Source of the DNA: Tieghemostelium lacteum | Lineage: Eukaryota; Evosea; Eumycetozoa; Dictyosteliales; Raperosteliaceae | Length of the DNA stretch: 64,000 nucleotides | Assembly (NCBI GenBank): GCA_001606155.1 | Contig: LODT01000042.1 | Coordinates: 476,963-540,962 of the forward strand | Reading direction: 5' to 3' | Shown: positions 21,986 through 32,562 of the stretch, piece by piece | How the letters are laid out: the number at the start of each line of letters is the position of its first letter | Numbering within the stretch: position 1 is the first letter of the stretch | Made by a program: the position numbers and the translations under genes | The notes under the pieces: generated by a model | What the model saw: the letters and a program-made list of their open reading frames with translations, nothing else | The model's database searches: none | Told to the model about the DNA's origin: nothing

Positions 21986-23443
21986 TTAATGATTAATTTT
22001 TGGCCAAGGAGGTAACACTAAAGATTTTTGTTTTGTTGTTGAAGCATTATCATCAACCACTTGATGACAAGTTTCTATTATTGTTCTTATTCTAAATTGG
22101 TTTGTAAATTCTCTAGAGCCTATAACAAATTTCTCTTCTGTGGAGAGAAGCTTCATAAGTTCCATTTTATGTCTCTCTAAATGTTCAATGTAATCCTCAA
22201 AGGCTTCAAAAACCTCTCTGTTAACTTTAATCTGATTATTTAGATCTGGAGTAAAAATCTGTCTGGCACAATTACATATTGGACACACTAGAAAAGGAAA
22301 AACATCAAAATTAAATTCTGATGCTGATAAAGAGTTGAGTTCAGGTAAATTAATAGGTTTGAATTCATTTTGGAATAAAATAAAAGGTCCGTGGGGATAG
22401 AACCTAATACATCCTTTGGGTAGTTCGTTTAGTGAAATTTTCAAACGGTCATTGTAACAATGAGTAATCTCTTTTCTGATTTCTTTAAGTTCTCTCTGTA
22501 AAGACTGTATTGTGACAGGATCATGTATTGATGTATTAGCATGACTATCAAACACTGCAATTTTTTTTTCCAACAGTTCAACATTACCACGTTTTTTTCT
22601 TTCTACTCCAGTCAACTCTGCAATGGATTCAGAGACTATAGCTTTATAGATTTTTTCTCTATCCTCCAGTTCTCTCTCTACACCCTTTGTAATATGTTTA
22701 TCTTTGAGGAACTCTGGTACATGATGGAAAATGAAGCTTTTTTTTGTTGTTAGATCCATTTCATTGAAGTTTGGTAGTACATTTTGAAGATATGATTCCA
22801 GATTCTGGAGTGATCTCTCTTGTTTATCAGTTGCTGTTTTTTTTTCCTCAAAAAATGCAGTGGTATGCATTGCTAATAAGAAGAGATAATGGTCAACTGC
22901 ATGAATTGATTTATAATCTTTAAATGCATTTTTTAATTTCAACCATGCATCCTCTGGTGTTTTTACCCAAATGGACCACTCTTGTGTGACACCATATTGT
23001 AAACAATAATCTAAAATTCTTGTACAAACTAAATAACGACTAGTACCATCTGAATTACTATTTCGATGAGAAGTAGTATTATTTGCATTCCCATTACTGT
23101 GGTTGTCTATATCCATTGGTATTTTTAATTTTCCATTGTAGGTCATATAACCTTGAATAAATGTATTCTTGTTATCTACTTTTGAAAGATCGACATATCT
23201 ATTTATACTAGATAGACCTTTACTCCCTTTTGGGACTTGGTGGTGGAATATTTCAAAATCATCTATATCTGCTTGTTCATCTGCTTCTAAGCTATTGAAA
23301 GCCATTGATCTTTCATTTCTCGTTATAATATCACTATTTACACTGTCAGTAGGCAATAATGATATTGATGGGTGGTGTGATTTATGTTTTTTATTTGATT
23401 TATAATCATTATCCTCTGATTTATGCTTTTTACTCTTTGTCAT
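21986..23443 (-). CDS. Uncharacterised Lys-rich protein with a C-terminal C-C-H-H motif
   Basis: I do not recognise this 485-residue single-exon protein. The first 25 residues are Lys/Ser/His-rich and look like a nuclear signal. A helical region follows at about 130-330 (RYLVCTRILDYCLQYGVTQEW, then MHTTAFFEEKKTATDKQ and a coiled-coil-like ERELEDREKIYKAI). From about 390 the chain has CPICNC then, some 40 residues later, HLERHK, which could make a Cys2-His2 zinc site with an unusually long loop. The long region without stops and even codon use support a real gene. It ends 136 bp from convergent ola1. A nuclear role is only inferred. Confidence 0.75.
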   Translation of the reverse strand: MTKSKKHKSEDNDYKSNKKHKSHHPSISLLPTDSVNSDIITRNERSMAFNSLEADEQADIDDFEIFHHQVPKGSKGLSSINRYVDLSKVDNKNTFIQGYMTYNGKLKIPMDIDNHSNGNANNTTSHRNSNSDGTSRYLVCTRILDYCLQYGVTQEWSIWVKTPEDAWLKLKNAFKDYKSIHAVDHYLFLLAMHTTAFFEEKKTATDKQERSLQNLESYLQNVLPNFNEMDLTTKKSFIFHHVPEFLKDKHITKGVERELEDREKIYKAIVSESIAELTGVERKKRGNVELLEKKIAVFDSHANTSIHDPVTIQSLQRELKEIRKEITHCYNDRLKISLNELPKGCIRFYPHGPFILFQNEFKPINLPELNSLSASEFNFDVFPFLVCPICNCARQIFTPDLNNQIKVNREVFEAFEDYIEHLERHKMELMKLLSTEEKFVIGSREFTNQFRIRTIIETCHQVVDDNASTTKQKSLVLPPWPKINH

Positions 23444-23601
23444 TTAACCGATTTATTTGAATATGAAAAAAAAAACTAAACTTAAAAATAAAGGGAAATT
23501 TAGGTTTCTCAAATTGTTTACAGCTATATTTTATTTAAACAATTTGATATGGTGTTTGAATTAGAATAGAAGAATTGTTATTTGAATTATCTATTACTTG
23601 T

Positions 23602-23762
23602 TCATAGTGTGAGAATTGTAAATTTACAGAAGTTGAATCTTGAGATTTTTTTTAATAGATTTGAAGCAGGTGTTGGTATTGTTGTAAATAAATTATTCAC
23701 ATTATTATTACTTTTTATATTATTAATAACATTTAAATTACAAATATCTGGTGAAGTTAGTG

Positions 23763-23824
<62 letters not shown>

Positions 23825-24879
23825 GGTTGTTGTTGTGGTTTTATATCTACACTATTTAATAATAGGGAATGTAATGATTTTGAAGCTGATTCATAGAAAT
23901 TATCACGGTTATCACCTTTTACAAGTGTCCAACCATTTACATCACAAACAATAGAGCTACCATTTGTACGTAATATATCATAACCACAAATGAATTGTTT
24001 GAAAACTCTAGATATTTTTTGAGAAATTTCATTTTCTTTTGTAGTTAATGGTGTTGATTGTCTCTTTTCTTTTCCACCTGAAACTCTTTCAACATGACCA
24101 TCAACAGATGGGGACTTTCTTAACTCAGCATAGGAAAATGAATTTGTTGAGTAGACTTTAACATCTTTTGATTCATCTGTTTGTACAAATTCCTCATAGA
24201 GATAGGAACCCTCTCTTCTGATGCTATTTAAGTGAGGATAGAAATCCGAAGAGTTGTTTCCAACTTTTCGATAGAGTTTTCTACAACCACCACCTTGTTT
24301 GGTTGAGTAGTATATATAAATATTATGGTCTTCAGAATCGAAAGGTTTCTCTATAAATGGTTTATAAATTCTTTTTCCATCAATCTCCAGATAATCCTCA
24401 TGTTCAATGAGGGAATTTTCACTATTAGATGATCCAGAGGCACCACTTCTGTTTACCAATAAATATTTTGGTAAGGGTACTTGAGCTGATTCTAATAATT
24501 TATATACCTTTCTTCTATCTAATAATGCTTTTTGTGTATTGAGATCATTTATCATAAAAGGTGTTCTTAAATCACAATACTTTATCACCTTTTCCAATGG
24601 AAAACCATTGGAAAAAAATGCTAAAAAGGCATCACATATTGGCCATTCTTCTATGGGTTTAGATCCCAAAATAATATCATTGCTTATCAATATTATTTCC
24701 AAATCTGAATAACATTTTAATTTTCTAATAAAACATTCCATTGCTGGATTTCTGATAAAATAATTAATTAATCAAATAATTGATCAACCTAAAAAACTGT
24801 GAATGTGGGTGTGGGTGGGCACTTACTTCATTTTTTCATTTATACAGCATATTCCTAATCTAATAATTCTTCCTCCCAT
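23602..24879 (-). CDS. PPIP5K/VIP1-like inositol pyrophosphate kinase domain, no phosphatase domain
   Basis: Exons 24879-24827 and 24751-23602 encode about 400 residues. They follow the PPIP5K ATP-grasp kinase closely: RLGICC, EEWPICDAFLAFFSNGFPL, RTPFMINDLN, DRRKVYKLL, KPFIEKPFDSEDHNIYIYY, GSYLYEEF, DVKVYS, ARKSP-like LRKSPSVDGHVER and CGYDILRTNG...CDVNGW. These enzymes make IP7 and IP8 from IP6. Full-length VIP1 proteins continue with a histidine-phosphatase domain; here the chain passes into a poly-Gln tract and stops. An A8 run at 23646-23653 appears one base too long: in the next frame a plausible tail of about 40 residues continues to a stop at 23535-23537. The truncated tail may be a sequencing error or a real frameshift. 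Confidence 0.85.
23762..23840 (-). repeat. CAA repeat coding poly-Gln
   Basis: On the minus strand this is an almost pure CAA repeat encoding more than 20 glutamines, downstream of the kinase domain of the VIP1-like gene. The opposite-strand frames across it are meaningless Cys or Val runs. Confidence 0.9.
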
Positions 24880-25499
24880 TTTTGTTATTGTTTTTTTTTT
24901 AAATAATTATAATCTGTTGTTTTATATAAATATATATGGGTAATCGATAATTTAATCTATGTTTCTTGATGTGTTTTGTTCTATTTGTGTTGGATAAAAT
25001 AAATAAATTTCTCTTCTTTGATAATATATGTGAAAATAACTCAGTACAATGTTAATAATTATTTGATCAAAAAGTCTGTTTGTCCAATTAATACATTTGT
25101 AAAAAGAATAAATAAATAAAAAAACCCTATCAATAAAATATAAATAAAATTGTTTGTGTGTGAGACTGTAAGATAGAGATAGTAAAAAATATCTAAAAAA
25201 TACAAAAAAAAAAAAAAGACAAAAAAAATTTTAGTATTGTTGTTTTAAGTTGTTCAGGTAGTAAATAATGATATAACATGGTATAATAAACTTACATTTC
25301 TAACCTGGTGCGATGAATTAATTTTAAAAAATAAAAAAAATTTTATGAAATTTTAAAATTTCATCTTTTTAAAAATAGAGGCATCTTATTACCCAGATAA
25401 ATTTCACAAAACTAATTTAAGTTTTTTTACACAGGCTATTTTACAAATTTTACATCACCATCAAATACAGAATCAATTTAAAAATTATAAATATTCTCT
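24880..25499. promoter_or_regulatory. Divergent intergenic region, no gene seen
   Basis: These 620 bp separate the VIP1-like gene from the Rab-like gene, transcribed in opposite directions. The sequence is AT-rich with A runs at 25200-25240. At 25422-25452 is a T-run, ACACAGG, then TTTTACAAATTTTACA, much like blocks near the two ribosomal protein genes. It lies about 50-80 bp before the Rab-like start codon, a reasonable promoter position. Confidence 0.35.
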
Positions 25500-26357
25500 A
25501 TGAGCAATAGTACAGAGAATTACTTTAAATTTGTATTGTGTGGAGATTGTGCAGTTGGGAAATCAAGTTTTATACATAGACTTGTATTCAATAAATATAA
25601 TGATACATACAAACAAACGATAGGCAGTGATTTTTTATCAAAAAAGTTTTATCACAATGATAAAGTTATTAATGTTCAAGTATGTGTTGTTGCTGTTGTA
25701 TAGATAAATACATATAAATATACATGTTGTTGGATAACATATGTTAACAAAAAGGTTTTGAAAAGCTTTGGGATACAGCAGGTAAAGAGAATAATTGGTG
25801 TCTTACAGAGGTATTTTGGTCAACAGCAGATTCATTAATTCTGGTTTATGATGCATCAGTGGCGAATACATTTAAAAGTTTAGATTTTTGGTACAAACAA
25901 TTTAAAGATAAATGTTCAAAGAGTGATTTACCAGTACTAGTATTGGCAAACAAATCAGAACTTGCTGATAAACAAGTACGTCTAGAAGATGCAAAGAAAT
26001 GGTGTCAAGAAAATAACATTACATTACTCTTTGAGGTTTCAGCAGCTGAATCACTCAATATCAAAGAATCTATTTTAGCGCTAGTTGAGAAAACAATAGA
26101 ATATAAAAATGAAAAGTATGAAAAGTCTGTGATATCACTTCCCTCCATTATCACCTATATTATAATATACTAACATTCTTTTTCACATATATAGATCTTT
26201 TAATGAGGGAGATGATTATGATGATTCAAATCAAATATATATAAATAAGAATCAATTAAATAATCATTTCTTAGAGAAATCATTCAAAAATGAAACTGTA
26301 CATACAAATCCACCAATATTTTCTTGTTTTAGTAATGTTTTTAATTGTTTTAAATAA
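25500..26357 (+). CDS. Atypical Rab-family small GTPase
   Basis: Exons 25500-25679, 25766-26115 and 26195-26357 give 230 residues. The first join gives NVQLWDTAGKE, matching Rab KLQIWDTAGQE; the next AG upstream would break the frame. The P-loop GDCAVGKSS is at 15-23, and effector-loop Thr is in YKQTIGSDF. Departures from the family: DTAGKENN for DTAGQER, so the catalytic Gln is Lys; NKSE for NKxD; SAAE for SAK. The C-terminus ends CFSNVFNCFK with no CaaX, CC or CxC prenylation motif, though internal cysteines are present. It is most like the divergent RabX group of Dictyostelium. The second donor could be GTATGA (26116) or GTCTGT (26125). Confidence 0.82.
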
Positions 26358-26529
26358 TATAATAATATAATAATATATATTTATTGGAAGGTATATATAT
26401 AATCTTCCAGCTAAAACTTAGGTAATAAATCAGAAATAATTAGATTTAATATATTCAATACAAATTCAACTTTGAAGGTTATTATTAAAATAAAAAAAAA
26501 ATATAGAGGAGTGGGAGGGTTTATTATTT

Positions 26530-29040
26530 TTAAGGTTGGATAGTTTGAATTGGATGTCCTTTGGAGCAAAAGAGTCCAGTGTTTTCAGGAGAGAAAACAT
26601 ATTCTAAAATATTCCAATTTTTACATTTACCACAAGTTACCTTATGTTGTTTGATTCTAATGAGATCAGTATCAAGTTGACTAACAGTTTCATTCAAAGA
26701 GATAAACTGTTCAGTTAGAATTCTCATTTGTTGATCATAGTTTACTCTAGTAACTTCAAGTTCATCTTTAGTGTCTTTTAATTCTTTTTTAGAGTTATCC
26801 AATTCCAATTGCAGACTATCAGATGACAAACCATTCTTTAGCAATTGTTGATATTGCTCATAGTATCTCATTGCTTTGGTATCAATATTTGAAATCTTAT
26901 TCAATAATTGAGTAATTTTCTTTTCATAGTATTGTTTCATTTCATTTTCTCTTTCTTTATCAGTTTGTGAGAAATTCAATGAATCGGATTCTTCACCCAT
27001 ATCATCTAATACTGTTAATTTAAATCTATCAGTATTTTACCACATTTGGTATTGGTGTAGTTGTAGAAGTGCTAGTGGTGGTAGTGGTAGTTGTAGTACT
27101 CATTAAAATATTTTCATTTGTAGATTTTTGTGGTGTTAAGGTAGGTGAAGGTTCATCACCAACAATAATATCACTACCCGATTGGGTTCTAGGTAATGTT
27201 GGGGATACACTGTCTATTAAATTATTTTCAATGTTATTATTGTATGTACTTTCATTATTATTATTATTATTACTATTGGTAGTTGTATCAAGGAATGATA
27301 AGTCTATTAGATTATTAGAAGATGTATTATTACTATTTGAACTGGTGTTGTAACCCAAATCCAAGAGAGGTTGATCATTACTATTAATATTTTTACTATT
27401 ACTTGATATCAGTTGATTTTGTTTAAGTTCACTAATTGACTTTTCAAGTTGAGTAATTATTAATATTTTTTCTTCTAATTTCGAATTTAATAGATGTTTT
27501 TGATGTTTAAGAAGACCTTGGTGTTGATCTTTGGCTTGTTTCATTTCCGTTTCAAAGTTTATGGTTAAAGTTTTAATTTCTTGTTCTAATTTGGATTTAG
27601 TTGTACTATACAATTCTTTTTGTTTTTCAATTTCTTTTTCGTAAACCATGTTAGAATCATTCTAAATTAAAATGAATAACCTAGGTTAGTATTAATAGGA
27701 TTTAGAAATTTATGGAAATTTTGATAAATACTAATTGTTCTATAATTTCTTTTTGATTGTTAATTTCACTATTGTTTAGTTGAATAGTTTGTTCTCTTTG
27801 TAGTAAATCATCTTTTAGGTTTTTAATTACAAATGCATTTTCCTCATTTTGTAAAGTCAATCTATTAATTTCCTCATTCAATTTTCCCATATCGATTTGG
27901 TATCTCTCCGTTGTTGACTTTAGTTTTTGAGAATGACTACTGAGAAGTGTTGAAACCTGCGAGAGATGATAAGAGAGTAGTGATTGAAAATTACCAATTA
28001 AACTCTTTATATTAGGAGTCCAACTATTTTGATCAATTATAGTATCATTATCATTATTGGTATTCTTAAATTGTTTATCCAAAACCAATGATTCAAAACT
28101 AAATCTTTCATTACTTGGTGTTACATTTTCAATTGGATAATCCTAATAATGAGTGATGTTAGTGTGATATTTCATTTAGAATATATTGAAATACAAATAC
28201 ATACTATTGTAATAGAGGGTAAGCTATGTATATTAGATCTAAATAGATCATTTAATTGTTGTAAAACATCATCACGTAGTTTGGTACTAGAGTATAGCGT
28301 TGAAATATCTTTTTCTAAATGAACTACTTTATCACGAAGTGATTGTGTTTGTTGTTTTAGACGTGATTCATTTTCCAACTGCTCTTGTAATAATTGTTCA
28401 ATTTTCTTTGTTTTCTCCTGTAATTCATTATTTTGTTTTTCAATCTCACTCTTGAAATAGGATTCCATAGATTTAAACGCATTCTCTTTTTCAGAGGTAA
28501 CAGAATGTAATGATTCATTATCATCAATTTTCTCTTGTAACTCCACTTTTAATAGATTAATCTCATCATCCTTTTTCTGTAATTCTACTTTACTATTAAA
28601 TCCAAATCCCCAACCACTTCCACCTTCTTTTTTCTATATAGATAATGATTTTAAATAACATGTTAGATTAAATATTTATATATATATAAAATTTAAAGAA
28701 CAGAAGTGGTAGTGTAGTTATTACATACCTCATTCATTTGTTCTTGTAGTTGAGTAATTCTTTTGGTTAATCTTTGATTGTTAAAATCCAATACATCATG
28801 TTCTTGAATAGCAGTTGTTAATGCTTGTTCTTTAACTTTTAATTCTTTAGATAGATCCTCTGTCTTTTGTTGCTCTTGTACTATTGCTTTCTTTAATATA
28901 GCATTCTGTGATTTAATCTTTTGATAATTTAATGCTAGTTTTTGAAATTTTTCAATATCAATAGGACTATTTATAGTACTACTGCTATTCATTGATCCTA
29001 AACTAGTTGTACTTGAGCTCAATGGATTATTATTTTCCAT
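26530..29040 (-). CDS. PPP1R21 homologue, KLRAQ coiled-coil protein
   Basis: Minus-strand exons 29040-28729, 28633-28205, 28142-27732 and 27661 onward join in phase 0. The N-terminal block FQKLALNYQKIKSQNAILKK is the KLRAQ motif, followed by LDFNNQRLTKRITQLQ, both specific for PPP1R21. Long coiled coils follow, then Asn/Ser/Thr-rich linkers. Near the end DQQMRILTEQFISLNETVSQ matches the TTKRSYEDQ domain. Human PPP1R21 is the scaffold of the FERRY complex, which links early endosomes to mRNA. The chain ends with CGKCKNWN and CSKGHP, a possible zinc site not typical of animals. Around 27022-27045 the frame changes: one extra A in an AAAA run would explain it, or a C-rich intron. Confidence 0.85.
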
Positions 29041-29150
29041 GTGTTCATCAAAAAATAAAAAAATTTATATAAATTGAAAACTTAAAAATTTAGAACTGAA
29101 ACTGTTTTTGTTCTGTTGTAACTCATTTTTAAAATTCCAATAATATTTTT

Positions 29151-32100
29151 TTATTTCTTTAAATAGAATTCTAAAATTGGTCTATAGGATTGTGTTTTTA
29201 ATGTGACATTTTTAGGTAATTGATTTGTTGATTTTAGATATTTGAATACATTTACACAACCATTTTCTAGAGAATCTTGAATTAAAGTAGGTGACAAGTA
29301 ACAGTGTTTTGGGTATCTAGAAAGCAAGAATAATGCAATTGGTAAATGTCCACTAGTAAACGTTGTATTAAACTGCCAAGTAACTTGTGAATCATCTAAT
29401 TTTATCAATGATTCATGATGAATATACAGATACTGAATCATTTGCAAATGTCCCTTATATATTAAAGTTTTTATATCCAGTGCTTTTAGAGTCTTTCTAA
29501 TATCATTATCACCCAACAGATATTTTAGAACCTCTAATTTACCTTTTTTAACAATAACAGGTAATATTGAATTATAATTGATATGAACTTCCAATTCTCT
29601 AAGAAGTTTCAACATGTCCACAGTTGCATATTTTGCCAGTGATCTATGTGATCTGCTATCCAACTGTACTGTTCTAGTTCGAATGTATATTCTCTCCTTT
29701 TTCAAGACGTTTACAAATTGTTGAAAAGCACCAGAAACTAGTAGTCTATTGTAATCCTTTTTTTCAATGGCATCACCCAAATTACAAGGTTTTCTTGTGG
29801 CATTGGCTTTCTGAATGATATTTAATTTTTTTGCACTATAAACTGCATAGAGTTTAGTAAAATCTTCTTGTATATATTTTTTACCTTCATATAGAGCAAC
29901 ATGCTCTAAAACTCTTTCATCCCACCAAAATAATCTGAAATTTTCTACCAATACCTCAAATGATATAGGTAGATTATGAATTAGTGTAATACCAACAGCA
30001 CTATTTGAAATTCTCAATTCTTGATCAAAAGTAATCAGATTTGGCTGTCCCGATGTTGATACAGTTCCTAGATACAATGAATTTTTAATAAAGATTGCCA
30101 AGACAGTCTCTATAAGCACCCTATTATTACTTTTTAGGTAATAATCAAATATATTTGACCAACCTTTAGCCATAGAATATAATCTCTGATTTTCAACTAA
30201 ATATAATAACATATCGAGATTCCATTGTGTATCGTTTGTTGTTGAAGAAGGAAGAGAGGAAGAAGAAGGTAAAGTGATATTTTTGGAATAGAATTCTAAA
30301 TATTCATTATGAATAAATTGAAAATTTGGGAAATTGGAATTTACAAATTTTAATAGTGAAAGGTTAGCATACCCCAAAGCATGCTTTACCAAATTTTTTT
30401 GTGAACTATGACAGAATGTGAAATATCTACTATAACCTTCAATCAAAGTTGTTAGATGGTTGGATGGTATATAGTCGAGTAACAGTGTAGTAGATAGAAA
30501 TTCTCTATTTAATGGTTCTTTACTATCTATACCCTCTAATTTAGAAAGTAAATGGTAATGGAAATCCACTATATTAGGACAATTTGATATTGTCAATGGT
30601 TGTATATATATATAATGTGTTTTTACCCAACCATATAAATCATTTTTAGAGAATATATCCATTAGAGGTATACTAGACAATTCAATGGACTTTTTAAATA
30701 TCAATTCACTAAAGATATTCACTAATTGAGCATGGTGAATTGAAGAATCTAAAGAGCTTTTCGAAACAATTTCAAAAATTTCTTTAATTTGATCAGCCTG
30801 AGAGAAATCAAATTCCAAGCATTCTACAATTATAGACATACTAATATGTGTACCAAGATTAATTGGGCACAATTTAATGAACTTCTCAATGAACTGAAAT
30901 TTCATTTGATTACTCTTCAATAGGTAACATTGATTAGCAGTTTTTTTAATCAACATGGTAGCAAATAGAATTGTAGTTTCACATTGATTAGCAGTGAAAA
31001 ACTGATGAAAATATTCTAACTTTTCAATATCCATGGAGTTATAGATACCAGAGTGTATAATTGGTCTGTAGAGAGGATCCTTTACCATGTGAACTGGAAA
31101 ATTTGGTAGATTAAAAACTGTAAATATAGTCTGTTTATCTCCCAATAGTAGTAATCTCTTTATAGGAATTACCCAACCAGCACCTAATGTAACATTTGGG
31201 CTCTTTATGAGTGTTTGAAAGAATTGAATAATTTCATTTTTTCTTTCTTCATCAAAATGAATGACACGGTTTTCCAGTGGGTAAATGGGATCAGTAGAAG
31301 CATCCAAAATACGCGCTGATTTATAATCATTGTAGGGAATATGAGCAATCATATTCAAGAACTTTACAGACATTAGATTATAGGATGTTTTAAAAATGGC
31401 AAGACAAAATGAATTAAAATCACCTTTATCTTTTTTCTTGCTAAAGAGGCTATAGAGCATAGTGATTAATTCAAAATCTCTAAATTTAATAGCCACTCTA
31501 GTGCAAATGGTATTAAATTTATAGTATAATAGTACATGAGGAAATAATATAATTTTACAGAGAATATCAACTATTAGTTTTTTATGTACATCTCGATCAT
31601 TCAAACTACCATCACCACCACCACTAGTACTATTGTTTAAACTCTCTTGAACCTGTGATGGAATATCTTTACCTTGACAATAATAGATTGTTTTAATTAA
31701 ACATTGTAAATCTCTAACAGAATAGCTTTCAACAATCATCTTTGTTTCCATGACTGATATAAGTGAATCTAGTGACTTTTGAGCAACTAGATCATATTTC
31801 ATTAACAGTTCTCTATTTTCATGATTCATTTGGTAAAAATTACCAAAGAGGACTTTAGAATTCTCTTGTTGAGCAAATTTAATCGATAGTTGTGATAAAT
31901 CTACTGATAGTTTATCAATAACTAATCTGAATACTTTATCTCTATTAGAATTAGAAATACAAGCATTTCTAATTATTAATGATTCTGAATAACCATCATG
32001 TTTTCTGTGAGTGTGAAGATATTCAATAGCTTGAATATTACCATTAATCAATGCAACATCCATTGCATAGTTTGAAGCTGGTACTCCAATTTCAGTGAAT

Positions 32101-32495
32101 GTCTCTAAGGCAACCAATGAGTTACGTTCAGCAGCACATTCCACTAGATTGATAATCTCCATCTCATCTTTTCTCTTTTGATATAATAACTTAAGTGTTT
32201 CTTTACAAGTACAAATCTTTATACACTCTATTACTGCTTTTTTAGTCATTGTGAGATATCTATTGTTTACAAGTATATCTTTTAATATTGGCCATGCTTT
32301 GTGTTTACATATCCATCTAAGTGAAGAGACATCACTAATCTTAACTCTATTACCAAGATTAAAATATGAAGTTGATACAAATTCTATTGTATGGTTTTTG
32401 ACATGAAATAATATCAAATTTAAAAGATATTTATCTCTCCAAACTCTCCAAAATATTGTTTCTAAATCTAATTGATTATCTATTATTTCAATCAT
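29151..32495 (-). CDS. Large dictyostelid ankyrin-type repeat protein
   Basis: This is an uninterrupted 1114-residue protein. Its start, LETIFWRVWRDKYLLNLILFHV, matches the N-terminal block shared by a large dictyostelid family of ankyrin-repeat proteins (IFRNVFRNKYLFKKIF-like). Degenerate ankyrin-like helices recur along the chain: LRWICKHKAWPILKDIL, ALINGNIQAIEYLHTH, and near the C-terminus KGKLEVLKYLLGDND, KGHLQMIQYLYIHH, TSGHLPIALFLLSR and ENGCVNVFKYLKS. The middle is less regular. There is no membrane segment. These proteins probably act in protein-protein contacts; no specific role is known to me. The promoter is shared with the gene on its 5' side only across 67 bp. Confidence 0.85.
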   Translation of the reverse strand: MIEIIDNQLDLETIFWRVWRDKYLLNLILFHVKNHTIEFVSTSYFNLGNRVKISDVSSLRWICKHKAWPILKDILVNNRYLTMTKKAVIECIKICTCKETLKLLYQKRKDEMEIINLVECAAERNSLVALETFTEIGVPASNYAMDVALINGNIQAIEYLHTHRKHDGYSESLIIRNACISNSNRDKVFRLVIDKLSVDLSQLSIKFAQQENSKVLFGNFYQMNHENRELLMKYDLVAQKSLDSLISVMETKMIVESYSVRDLQCLIKTIYYCQGKDIPSQVQESLNNSTSGGGDGSLNDRDVHKKLIVDILCKIILFPHVLLYYKFNTICTRVAIKFRDFELITMLYSLFSKKKDKGDFNSFCLAIFKTSYNLMSVKFLNMIAHIPYNDYKSARILDASTDPIYPLENRVIHFDEERKNEIIQFFQTLIKSPNVTLGAGWVIPIKRLLLLGDKQTIFTVFNLPNFPVHMVKDPLYRPIIHSGIYNSMDIEKLEYFHQFFTANQCETTILFATMLIKKTANQCYLLKSNQMKFQFIEKFIKLCPINLGTHISMSIIVECLEFDFSQADQIKEIFEIVSKSSLDSSIHHAQLVNIFSELIFKKSIELSSIPLMDIFSKNDLYGWVKTHYIYIQPLTISNCPNIVDFHYHLLSKLEGIDSKEPLNREFLSTTLLLDYIPSNHLTTLIEGYSRYFTFCHSSQKNLVKHALGYANLSLLKFVNSNFPNFQFIHNEYLEFYSKNITLPSSSSLPSSTTNDTQWNLDMLLYLVENQRLYSMAKGWSNIFDYYLKSNNRVLIETVLAIFIKNSLYLGTVSTSGQPNLITFDQELRISNSAVGITLIHNLPISFEVLVENFRLFWWDERVLEHVALYEGKKYIQEDFTKLYAVYSAKKLNIIQKANATRKPCNLGDAIEKKDYNRLLVSGAFQQFVNVLKKERIYIRTRTVQLDSRSHRSLAKYATVDMLKLLRELEVHINYNSILPVIVKKGKLEVLKYLLGDNDIRKTLKALDIKTLIYKGHLQMIQYLYIHHESLIKLDDSQVTWQFNTTFTSGHLPIALFLLSRYPKHCYLSPTLIQDSLENGCVNVFKYLKSTNQLPKNVTLKTQSYRPILEFYLKK

Positions 32496-32562
32496 CGAAT
32501 TTATTTAAAAAAAAAAAAATTTACACCAGATATTTTGCAATTGGCTTAACTATTTAATACAT

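Noticed and set aside
23582-23954. Plus-strand frames of poly-Cys and poly-Val
   Set aside because: They are the reverse side of the poly-Gln tract in the VIP1-like gene, with no other coding features.
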